Assembly: GCA_035541875.1 (NCBI GenBank)
Contig: DATKML010000015.1
Location: forward strand, 1-64,000
Reading direction: 5' to 3'
DNA: 64,000 nucleotides
Source of the DNA: JAJPHI01 sp035541875
Lineage (GTDB): Bacteria > Desulfobacterota > Binatia > Binatales > Binataceae
Under the pieces are notes generated by a model, which was not told the origin of the DNA, did no database searches, and saw only the letters and a program-made list of their open reading frames with translations. Of this stretch, positions 50,940 to 58,939 are shown piece after piece. Positions within the stretch are counted from its first letter, which is position 1, and each line of letters begins with the position of its first letter. A program made the position numbers and the translations under genes.

Positions 50940-51521
50940 ATGACTGAAATTACCGAAATACGTATCGACGGCCGTGGGGGCCAGGGCAATGTCATCGCTG
51001 CGTACATGCTGGCCGAGGCTGGCTTCGAAGCGGGTCGCCACGTACAGGCATTTCCTAACTTTGGTCCCGAGCGTCGCGGTGCTCCGGTCGCCGCCTTTGT
51101 GCGGATCAGCGACCGTCCCTTCAAGCGCCGATGCCAGGTGCGCGAACCGCGTTACGTAATCGTGCAGGACCCGACCTTGCTCCATACCGCTGGCGCACTG
51201 GCCGTTCATCGCGATGGTGGCGTGCTGATTAACTCGTCCCGCACTGTGGAAGAGCTTGGCTTCAACAGCCCGGTTCGCTCTACCGTCCTGCCGGCTACCG
51301 CCTTGGCTGCGCAGTTTCTCGGCCGACCGATTCCTAATTCGGCGCTCGTCGCAGCGCTCCTTGTGCTCACCGAATTGCTCCCGCTCGAAGCCTTCGAAAA
51401 GGCGCTGGCCCATCGCTTTAGCGGAGAGACCCTGGAGCGTAATCTCCAACTGGTTCGCAAAGCAGCACGAAGTGTCGAAGCCGGCGCATGGAAGGATCAT
51501 CTCGATGCGGCTCGCGCTTGA
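50940..51521 (+). CDS. 2-oxoacid:ferredoxin oxidoreductase, gamma subunit
   Basis: The 193-residue protein has EIRIDGRGGQGNVIAAYMLA, FPNFGPERRGAPVAAFVRIS and the helix-rich end of PorG-like subunits. With the next two genes it makes a pyruvate- or other 2-oxoacid:ferredoxin oxidoreductase that decarboxylates the acid to acyl-CoA and reduces ferredoxin. It begins 45 bases after groEL2 and its stop overlaps the alpha subunit start. Confidence 0.88.
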   Translation: MTEITEIRIDGRGGQGNVIAAYMLAEAGFEAGRHVQAFPNFGPERRGAPVAAFVRISDRPFKRRCQVREPRYVIVQDPTLLHTAGALAVHRDGGVLINSSRTVEELGFNSPVRSTVLPATALAAQFLGRPIPNSALVAALLVLTELLPLEAFEKALAHRFSGETLERNLQLVRKAARSVEAGAWKDHLDAARA

Positions 51522-52677
51522 GGGCTCAGCGGCAGTGGCACGTGCCGTCGCTCTGTGTCGTCCGCAGGTAATTGCCGCTTATCCGATAACTCCGCAAACC
51601 CATATCGTCGAGAACCTTGCGCGGCTGATCGCTGATGGCAATCTCAAGTGCGAACTAGTTAGCGTCGAAAGTGAGTTTTCCGCCGCTTCAACGGTGCTCG
51701 GAGCGGCAGCGGCCGGGGCACGCGCATACACCGCAAGCTCCGCACAGGGCATCCTGCTGATGACCGAGGTGCTCTACAATATCGCGGGTCTGCGGATTCC
51801 ACTGGTTCTCACCTGTGCGAATCGTGCGATCGGCGCGCCGGTCTCAGCCTGGAATGACCAGCAAGACTCGATGGCGATGCGAGACACCGGATGGATTCAG
51901 CTCTACTGCGCTGACAATCAGGAGGCTGTCGACACCACGATTCAAGCGTTTCGCATCGCGGAGATGACGGAACTGCCGGTGATGGTCTGTATGGACGGCT
52001 TCGTCCTCACGCATACGCTCGAGGCAATCGAGCTGCCGACTGAGGCCGAGGTCGACAGCTTCCTGCCGCCGTATCGCTTTCGCCGGATGCTCGATCCACT
52101 TGCACCGATTAGTATCGGCAATCTGGTCACGCCCGATTACTACAGCGAGGCGCGCTATACGCATCATCGCGCGCTGGTTAAAGCGCAGGAGACGATCCTC
52201 GTGGTCGATCGCGAATGGCATAAGCTGACCGGACGATCCTGCGGCGGCCTGGTAAGTATCGACGGACCTGACGACGCAACGATTGGAATTCTCTCGATCG
52301 GATCAGTGATCGGTACTCTAACCGACGCGCGCGATGAAAATCCTGCTCTGCCACCCGTCAGGCTAATCAAACTGCGTTCGATGCGACCCTTTCCGAACGC
52401 TGCGGTTAGGGAGGCTTGTGCGGGACTCTCGCGCCTGATCGTCCTCGAGCGTGCGCTCTCACTCGGCTCAGGAGGAATTCTTGGCGCCGAAGTCAGAGCA
52501 GCCTTGGCCGATACTCAGTCGCCACCACAAATATTCAACTATGTTGCCGGCTTGGGCGGTCGCGATATGCCTATCTCCATCTACTCGCAACTACTCGCAA
52601 GATCGCAAGAACCGGAGGCGCCATCGTTTGCGATTCTCGATCTCGATCCTTCACGGATCGCCGAAGAGGACCGCTAA
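51505..52677 (+). CDS. 2-oxoacid:ferredoxin oxidoreductase, alpha subunit
   Basis: From the ATG at 51505, overlapping the gamma stop by 17 bases, the product has 390 residues: IAAYPITPQTHIVENLARLI, SAASTVLGAAAAGARAYTAS, SSAQGILLMTEVLYNIAGLR and the C-terminal VLERALSLGSGGILGAEVRA. These are PorA-like. The order gamma-alpha-beta matches pyruvate synthase-type operons; substrate specificity cannot be fixed from sequence. Confidence 0.88.
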   Translation: MRLALEGSAAVARAVALCRPQVIAAYPITPQTHIVENLARLIADGNLKCELVSVESEFSAASTVLGAAAAGARAYTASSAQGILLMTEVLYNIAGLRIPLVLTCANRAIGAPVSAWNDQQDSMAMRDTGWIQLYCADNQEAVDTTIQAFRIAEMTELPVMVCMDGFVLTHTLEAIELPTEAEVDSFLPPYRFRRMLDPLAPISIGNLVTPDYYSEARYTHHRALVKAQETILVVDREWHKLTGRSCGGLVSIDGPDDATIGILSIGSVIGTLTDARDENPALPPVRLIKLRSMRPFPNAAVREACAGLSRLIVLERALSLGSGGILGAEVRAALADTQSPPQIFNYVAGLGGRDMPISIYSQLLARSQEPEAPSFAILDLDPSRIAEEDR

Positions 52678-52698
52678 TCGCGTCCGGACGGGGTGATA

Positions 52699-53694
52699 AT
52701 GGCTAATCCAATTGATCATCAGGCGAGCGCGGACCTTCAGCATCGGCAGCCTGTATTCCGTGGGCTCGACGCCGGCCATATGGCGTGCCCAGGATGCGCT
52801 CAGGCGCTCGGTGCGCGCCTGGTCACTGAGGCGATCGGTCCCGACGTGATTATCGCCAATGCCACGGGATGCCTCGAAGTATTCACTTCCGCATGGCCGC
52901 GCAGTTCATGGCGCGTGCCGTGGATTCACTCAGTATTCGCCAACGCACCAGCCGTTGCGTCGGGTATCGAGGCTGCCTTGAAGGCTCAAGGACGACGCAC
53001 GAAGGTCGTCGCCATGGGTGGCGATGGAGGTACCTTCGATATCGGCCTGCAGGCGCTGTCGGGGATGCTGGAGCGCAATCACAACGTGCTCTATGTATGC
53101 TTCGACAACGAAGGCTACATGAACACGGGGGTGCAGAGATCGAGTTCAACGCCACACGCCGCTCTGACAACGACGTCGCCTCACGGCAAAGACCGGATGG
53201 GCAAGCGCCATCTCAAAAAGGACCTGCTTTCGATTATCGCGGCACATCATATTCCGTACGCTGCGACAGCATCGGTCGCTTACCCATCTGATCTGCGCAG
53301 CAAGGTGCGCAGTGGGATCGAAATAGAAGGCGCAGCGTTCCTGCTTGTCCATTCACCGTGTCCACTCGGATGGCGACACGACAACAATCGCAGTATCGAA
53401 GTTGCACGCCTCGCCGTTCAGACCGGATTTTTTCCGCTCATCGAGATGGATCGCGGCACCGTGGTCAACGTGATGCGCCTGCGGAAGATTCTGCCGATAA
53501 GCGATTACCTGCAGATACAGGGGCGCTTCCGCCATCTGTTCGAAGATACGCCCGAAGCTCGCGCCGAACTGCAGCATCTGCAGGAATTGGCAAATCACAA
53601 TATCGAGGTCTACGGCCTGCGCGGTGACGCGCCGAATGCACTCGACAGTGAAGGCTCAGACACGGCGCATCGCGGCGGGATGCGATGGGCATAG
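52699..53694 (+). CDS. 2-oxoacid:ferredoxin oxidoreductase, beta subunit (TPP-binding)
   Basis: The 331-residue protein has MACPGCAQALGARLV and ATGC (cluster-type cysteines) and the thiamine diphosphate motif G-D-G-G-T...N (GGDGGTFDIGLQALSGMLER, then N-H-N-V-L-Y-V-C-F-D-N-E-G-Y). The cysteines likely hold a [4Fe-4S] cluster. The ATG at 52699 is preferred to a GTG two codons upstream. It overlaps neither neighbour. Confidence 0.88.
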   Translation: MANPIDHQASADLQHRQPVFRGLDAGHMACPGCAQALGARLVTEAIGPDVIIANATGCLEVFTSAWPRSSWRVPWIHSVFANAPAVASGIEAALKAQGRRTKVVAMGGDGGTFDIGLQALSGMLERNHNVLYVCFDNEGYMNTGVQRSSSTPHAALTTTSPHGKDRMGKRHLKKDLLSIIAAHHIPYAATASVAYPSDLRSKVRSGIEIEGAAFLLVHSPCPLGWRHDNNRSIEVARLAVQTGFFPLIEMDRGTVVNVMRLRKILPISDYLQIQGRFRHLFEDTPEARAELQHLQELANHNIEVYGLRGDAPNALDSEGSDTAHRGGMRWA

Positions 53695-53704
53695 GAGCGT
53701 GCGC

Positions 53705-55393
53705 ATGGATACTTTGACGCGCGGGAGCTTCGCCAAGGGTGGAAGTTCCCTCTCGCTCAACACGGGCGGATGGCGCACGTCACGACCCGAGCATCATCCG
53801 CAGGTCGCGCCCTGCTCTTTCAATTGTCCGGCCGGTGAGAACCCGCAAACCTATTTGGCGCGGATCGCGGAGGGCGATCACCGTACGGCATGGGAAGCGA
53901 TCGTAGATGCGAATCCGCTCCCCGCGATTACAGGGCGCGTCTGCCCGCATCCATGCGAAAGCGGATGCAACCGCGGCAAGTATGACGAAAGTATTGCGAT
54001 ACACAGCGTGGAGCGTTTTCTCGGTGATCGGGCAATCGTGGAAGGCTGGGAGTATCCCATCAAACCGTCCGTTCCTGATGCTCTCCAAGTGGCCGTCGTT
54101 GGCGCAGGTCCTGCCGGCTTGTCGGCTGCGTATCATCTGCTGTGCGCGGGTTATCGGGTAAGCGTTTTCGAAGCCGAGCCTCAGGCCGGTGGGGTACTAC
54201 GTAGTGCTCTACCTCCCTATCGATTACCGCGCGCGGTGCTCGACGCGGAACTAAAACGGCTGCTCGCGCTCCCGATGGATTTCCGTCCAAACAATCGCGT
54301 GGGTCGCGATGTCTCTCTCGAAGAATTGCAGAAGGATTTTCGTGCCATATTTCTCGGGCCGGGCGCAAACCAACCAATCGCATGGTCGGTCGATGGCGCG
54401 ACACCGACCGATCATCGCAGCGGTTTTCGGTTGCTGCAGGAGTGGATTTCGGTAGGCGCTCTTCCAGCCTACAAGCGGGTCGCAATTATCGGCGGTGGCA
54501 ACAGCGCAATCGATCTTGCGCGAGTACTAAAGTTCCTTGGCGCATCCGAGGTTCACGTCGTTACCTTCCAATCGATGCTCGGACCTGGCGTGGATCCTCA
54601 CGAAGCTATGAGTGCTACTCCGCGCGAAATCCAGCAGGCAATCGAAGAAGGCGTCACGATTCATACGCATCGCGGAATAAAGCGGTTGATTCTTCGCGCT
54701 GGTGCGCTCATCGGAGCGGAACTGGTGCATATGCGTGAATTGCCCACCGCAGATGGCGGGCGCAAGCCGGTCGAATTCGAGGGCACAGAGACGATCCTCA
54801 TGGTCGACCAGGTGATTCCCTCGATTGGGCAGGAAGTCGAACGCGCGGGTTTCGAGCAAGTCCTAGCGGCACATCCTTTTTTCCAGTGCGATGAGTTCGG
54901 ACAGCTAACCGCGCATTCGGGCATCTTCGCCGGAGGCGATGCTTGCCATTCCGGTGGCTCGGTAAGTGGCGCCATTGGCGAAGGGCGTCGCGCGGCCCTC
55001 GCGATCGATCGTTATCTGCGAGGACTACCGATTACGAGCGCTGCGCCGATTCATCCGATCGCGATCGAAGCACTCAATCTCAGCTACTTCGAACCCTCTC
55101 CGCGAGCTCAACCGGCGATTCTTCCAGTAGTCGAGCGTACGATCGAACAGGAGATCGAGGCTTCGCTCGCACACGATCAAATCGATCACGAAGCGCATCG
55201 ATGCTTCTCTTGTGGCGAGTGTATGTCCTGCGATAACTGCTGGACGCTTTGCCCGGATAACTCAGTTCTGAAGGTTCCACCTTCGCCCGATAGTCAGTCG
55301 AACTATGTCTTCGACTACGATCACTGCAAGGGCTGCGGAATCTGCGCGCACGAGTGCCCGGTTGGCTATATCGCGATGGTCAAAGAAACCTGA
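53705..55393 (+). CDS. GltD/NfnB-like NADPH flavoprotein fused to a 2x[4Fe-4S] ferredoxin domain
   Basis: The 562-residue protein has an N-terminal Fe-S cysteine region (CSFNCPAGENPQTYL, CPHPCESGCNRGKYDESI), FAD- and NAD(P)-binding motifs (VVGAGPAGLSAAYHL, IIGGGNSAIDLARVL, GIFAGGDA) and a C-terminal ferredoxin with CFSCGECMSCDNCWTLCP and CKGCGICAHECPVGYI. It is like the small subunit of glutamate synthase joined to a PorD-type domain. It likely moves electrons between the oxidoreductase and NADP(H), ten bases after the beta gene. Confidence 0.85.
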   Translation: MDTLTRGSFAKGGSSLSLNTGGWRTSRPEHHPQVAPCSFNCPAGENPQTYLARIAEGDHRTAWEAIVDANPLPAITGRVCPHPCESGCNRGKYDESIAIHSVERFLGDRAIVEGWEYPIKPSVPDALQVAVVGAGPAGLSAAYHLLCAGYRVSVFEAEPQAGGVLRSALPPYRLPRAVLDAELKRLLALPMDFRPNNRVGRDVSLEELQKDFRAIFLGPGANQPIAWSVDGATPTDHRSGFRLLQEWISVGALPAYKRVAIIGGGNSAIDLARVLKFLGASEVHVVTFQSMLGPGVDPHEAMSATPREIQQAIEEGVTIHTHRGIKRLILRAGALIGAELVHMRELPTADGGRKPVEFEGTETILMVDQVIPSIGQEVERAGFEQVLAAHPFFQCDEFGQLTAHSGIFAGGDACHSGGSVSGAIGEGRRAALAIDRYLRGLPITSAAPIHPIAIEALNLSYFEPSPRAQPAILPVVERTIEQEIEASLAHDQIDHEAHRCFSCGECMSCDNCWTLCPDNSVLKVPPSPDSQSNYVFDYDHCKGCGICAHECPVGYIAMVKET

Positions 55394-55410
55394 AAGTCGA
55401 AGCAGTCTCT

Positions 55411-56514
55411 ATGGAACATCTTTTTCAGTTTGCCGATGAACTAGGCCCCGCCCGTGTTATCGCGGTCTATAAACCCAAACTGAACCTTCGCGGTTTGTTG
55501 GTGGTCGATAACGTCGCGGCTGGCCCCGCTATCGGGGGATGTCGGATGGCGCCCGATGTCACTTATGCCGAGTGCTTTCGCCTCGCCCGTGCGATGACGT
55601 TGAAGAACGCTGCTGCGGGATTGTGTCATGGCGGTGGCAAGTCGGTGATCGTCGGTGATCCGCGGATGCCCGTTGATCGCAAGGAGACAATCATTCGCGC
55701 CTTCGCTCGAGCGCTCGGGGATATTCACGATTACATGATGGGGCCCGATATGGGTACCGACGAGCAAGCGATGGCGTGGGTGCACGATGAGACCGGGCGC
55801 TCCGTCGGCCTACCTCGCGCGGTCGGTGGTATTCCGCTTGATGAGATTGGTGCGACCGGCTTCGGGGTCGCAATTGCCGCCGAGGCCGCGCAGGAGTTCG
55901 GGATGATCAAGCTGGCAGGGGCACGCGTCGCCATCCAAGGCTTCGGTGCGGTAGGGAAATTCGCCGCCCGCTTTCTCGCGCGACGTGGTGCGATTCTCGT
56001 TGCCGCATCTGATTCTTCAGGAACGATTGCGAATCCGCGCGGCCTCGATGTCGAAGCGCTGATAGCACTCAAGGACAGCGGCGCTAACGTATCCAGCTTT
56101 GGTAATGGCGAAAAGTTGGCGCGCGACGCGATCGTGGGCGTTGAGTGCGATATCTGGATACCGGCGGCACGGCCAGACGTTATCACGATGGACAACGTCG
56201 ATTCGCTGCGCACCAAGCTGATACTCCAAGGTGCGAATATTCCGGCGACGGCTGAGGCGGAGCTGCGGCTGCACAATCGAGGGATTCTCAGCTTGCCGGA
56301 TTTCATCGTCAACGCGGGCGGAGTTATCTGCGCCGCGGTCGAATATCAGCACGGCACGCAGTCGGCTGCCTTCGCTGCTATCGAGGAGAAGATTCGCGCC
56401 AACACCAGTGCGGTACTCGAAAATGCGCGTCGACGTAACGTTACGCCGCGTGAGGCCGCAATTGACCTGGCGCGCGAACGAGTCCGGGAGGCGATGAGCT
56501 ATCAGCGCTTTTGA
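55411..56514 (+). CDS. Glutamate/leucine dehydrogenase family protein
   Basis: The 367-residue protein has GGCRMAPDVTYAECFRLARA, NAAAGLCHGGGKSVIVGDP (catalytic lysine region), PDMGTDEQAMAWVHDE and the NAD-binding VAIQGFGAVGKFAARFLA. It reversibly deaminates an amino acid to a 2-oxoacid, which could supply the adjacent oxidoreductase. It starts 18 bases after the flavoprotein gene and ends the operon; hypE is convergent 12 bases away. Confidence 0.9.
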   Translation: MEHLFQFADELGPARVIAVYKPKLNLRGLLVVDNVAAGPAIGGCRMAPDVTYAECFRLARAMTLKNAAAGLCHGGGKSVIVGDPRMPVDRKETIIRAFARALGDIHDYMMGPDMGTDEQAMAWVHDETGRSVGLPRAVGGIPLDEIGATGFGVAIAAEAAQEFGMIKLAGARVAIQGFGAVGKFAARFLARRGAILVAASDSSGTIANPRGLDVEALIALKDSGANVSSFGNGEKLARDAIVGVECDIWIPAARPDVITMDNVDSLRTKLILQGANIPATAEAELRLHNRGILSLPDFIVNAGGVICAAVEYQHGTQSAAFAAIEEKIRANTSAVLENARRRNVTPREAAIDLARERVREAMSYQRF

Positions 56515-56526
56515 AGCACGGTTGAT

Positions 56527-57594
56527 CTAGCAGATTCGAGGCAATTGCGAACCGGCAAGAATATCCAATAGACGCGTGGTGCCCAGGGAAGTTCGCAGGA
56601 GTACTCGTGACGACCCAGTTCTCGTCACGGCACCGATTCGGCAAGCATCGCGGCCCAGCGGATGCGAACGCATCACTGCTAGGAGATGTTCCGAGAATGC
56701 CGCATCGACGATCGCGACGAGCCTACCCTCGCAGGCAACATAAAGCGGATCGAGTCCGAGTATCTCGCACGCTGCCCTGACCGAATCACGAACAGGAACT
56801 GCGGCCTCTTCCAGAAGAATTTCCGCGCTGGCACTCCTGGCTAACTCGTTAACGACTGTTGCGACACCGCCGCGCGTCGGATCGCGCATGCAACGGATTC
56901 CTCGCACCGCCTCCAGCATCGATGCGACGAGACCGTTGATTGGTGCGCTGTCGCTGACCAAATCGGTTTCGAACTCGAACCCTTCCCGCGCCGACATCAC
57001 CGCGATGCCATGATCGCCGATCGGACCGCTTACGAGTACCACATCGCCCGCCTGAATCTGCTCGGGACCTAGCTCCAATCCCTGGGGGAGCAAGCCGATG
57101 CCGCTGGTAGTGATGTATAGCCCATCGGCCTTGCCGCGCTCGACGACCTTGGTGTCGGCCGCAACGATGCTGACCCTTGCGCGATCGGCAGCCTCACGCA
57201 TCGAACGCACAAAGCCCGCGAGTTCATCGATGGGAAAGCCTTCTTCCAGAATGAATGCAGCCGACAGTGCGAGAGGCGTCCCACCAGCAACCGCGAGATC
57301 GTTGATCGTACCGTGTACCGCGAGCGAGCCGATATCGCCACCGGGAAAGCGCAACGGCTTCACCACGAAGGAGTCGGTGGTGAAGACGATACGCCCCGAG
57401 GATACATTCAGTTCGGCGCTGTCGGCGAGCCGATCGAGGACCGGATTCGTGAGCGCGGGTAGGAATACGTTGTTCACCAAGTCTGCCGTGAGTCGCCCGC
57501 CACTCCCATGACCGAGAACGATCAACTCGTTCTTCGAGGCTGGTATCGGGCAACGCAGTATCGGAGGATTGCGGCTTCCGTTCGACTCGCTCAT
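56527..57594 (-). CDS. hypE: Hydrogenase expression/formation protein HypE
   Basis: The 355-residue protein of the AIR-synthase fold has LGHGSGGRLTADLVNNVFLP and RDPTRGGVATVVNELAR, and ends with the C-terminal P-R-I-C whose cysteine carries the thiocarbamate that becomes a cyanide ligand of the [NiFe] iron. Its ATG overlaps the hypD stop. It is the last gene of the minus-strand hydrogenase operon. Confidence 0.95.
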   Translation of the reverse strand: MSESNGSRNPPILRCPIPASKNELIVLGHGSGGRLTADLVNNVFLPALTNPVLDRLADSAELNVSSGRIVFTTDSFVVKPLRFPGGDIGSLAVHGTINDLAVAGGTPLALSAAFILEEGFPIDELAGFVRSMREAADRARVSIVAADTKVVERGKADGLYITTSGIGLLPQGLELGPEQIQAGDVVLVSGPIGDHGIAVMSAREGFEFETDLVSDSAPINGLVASMLEAVRGIRCMRDPTRGGVATVVNELARSASAEILLEEAAVPVRDSVRAACEILGLDPLYVACEGRLVAIVDAAFSEHLLAVMRSHPLGRDACRIGAVTRTGSSRVLLRTSLGTTRLLDILAGSQLPRIC

Positions 57595-58694
57595 TTGAGT
57601 TCTCTTGCTGCTTCTCTTCCGGCACGAAAATAAGCGGCGCAGGCGCCTTCAGAGGAGACCATCGGAGCACCAAGCGGTCGCTCCGGCGTGCATGATTTGC
57701 GAAAGGCCTCGCACTGAGGAGGTTTCAGCACACCCCGCAAAACCTCGCCCGCACGGCACTCCGCTGGCTCCGCCGCACACCGCGGAACGAGTCCGAACCG
57801 GCGGGTTGCGTCATAGGCGGCGTAGCGATCGCTCAATCGCAGTGCGCTTCTCGGCAAGGTATCGAGACCACGCCAACGCTGATCGACGACACTAAACACT
57901 TCCTTGATAAGCGCTCGCGCCGTGGGATTACCGTTCATGCGGACCGACCGCTCGTATTGGTTCTCGACTTCGGCTCGGCCGGCTTCAAGTTCCGCCACGC
58001 ACATCTCGATTCCCTGAAGCAGGTCAACTGGTTCAAAACCGGTGACGACAATCGGGACTTTGAAGCGCTCGACCAGAGGAAGATATTCTTCGATACCCAT
58101 GATGGTGCAGACATGACCGGCGGCTAGGAAACCCTGAATCCGATTCGCGGGAGTCGAGAGAATCGCCTCGATCGCGGGCGGCACACGCACATGAGCGCTG
58201 ATAACGGAGAAATTGCCGATGCCGAGTCGGGACGCCTGATGCACAGCCATCGCGGTGGTTGGAGCGGTCGTCTCGAAGCCGACCGCAAAGAAAACGATCT
58301 CGCGCGATGGCTCGCGGCGTGCCAGCGCGAGCGCGTCGAGCGGCGAGTAGACGATACGGACATCGGCACCAGTCGCGCGCGCATCGAAGAGATCGCCCGA
58401 GGAGCCAGGTACGCGCAACATATCACCGAAGGAACAGAGGATAACTTCGGGCCGCTTCGCTACTTCGAGAGCAAGATCGATCATCTCGATCGGCGTCACG
58501 CATACTGGGCATCCGGGGCCGTGAACCAGCGTGATCGTTGGTGGCAGCAATTCGTCGATTCCGTAGCGGACGATGGTATGCGTCTGGCCGCCGCAAACTT
58601 CCATTATCGTCCACGGCTTAGTGACTATCGCGCGGATGCGCCCCAGCAGGGCGTGCGCAAAATCGGCGTCCCGAAATTCGTCCACGAATTTCAT
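57591..58694 (-). CDS. hypD: Hydrogenase formation protein HypD
   Basis: The 367-residue protein has the HypD signatures CGGQTHTI, GPGCPVCVTP and GFETTAPTTA plus the C-terminal cysteine pairs (CAAEPAECRAGEV region). It forms the Fe(CN)2CO centre with HypC. Start and stop overlap hypC and hypE by four bases each. Confidence 0.95.
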   Translation of the reverse strand: MKFVDEFRDADFAHALLGRIRAIVTKPWTIMEVCGGQTHTIVRYGIDELLPPTITLVHGPGCPVCVTPIEMIDLALEVAKRPEVILCSFGDMLRVPGSSGDLFDARATGADVRIVYSPLDALALARREPSREIVFFAVGFETTAPTTAMAVHQASRLGIGNFSVISAHVRVPPAIEAILSTPANRIQGFLAAGHVCTIMGIEEYLPLVERFKVPIVVTGFEPVDLLQGIEMCVAELEAGRAEVENQYERSVRMNGNPTARALIKEVFSVVDQRWRGLDTLPRSALRLSDRYAAYDATRRFGLVPRCAAEPAECRAGEVLRGVLKPPQCEAFRKSCTPERPLGAPMVSSEGACAAYFRAGREAARELK

Positions 58695-58939
58695 GAATCG
58701 TCCTCTGGTCCCAACTCAGCTTCGATCTCCTGCACGATCTCAATAGTGCGCGCCGCTGTTTCGGCGTCGACCTTGCTGATAGCGAATCCTGCATGCACGA
58801 CTACGTAATCGCCAACGACAGCATCGGGAACGTACGCAAGGCAGGCTCTCCGCTTGATGCCACCGAAATCGACATCGCCCATCCGTAGTCCTTGCTCCTC
58901 GGTGATACTGGCGACTTGGCCCGGAACACCTAGACACAT
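58691..58939 (-). CDS. hypC: Hydrogenase assembly chaperone HypC
   Basis: The 82-residue protein begins MCLGVPGQV with the essential Cys2, then AVVGDYVVVHAGFAISKVD, typical of HypC/HybG. It carries the iron centre to the hydrogenase large subunit. It overlaps hypF by ten bases. Confidence 0.95.
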   Translation of the reverse strand: MCLGVPGQVASITEEQGLRMGDVDFGGIKRRACLAYVPDAVVGDYVVVHAGFAISKVDAETAARTIEIVQEIEAELGPEDDS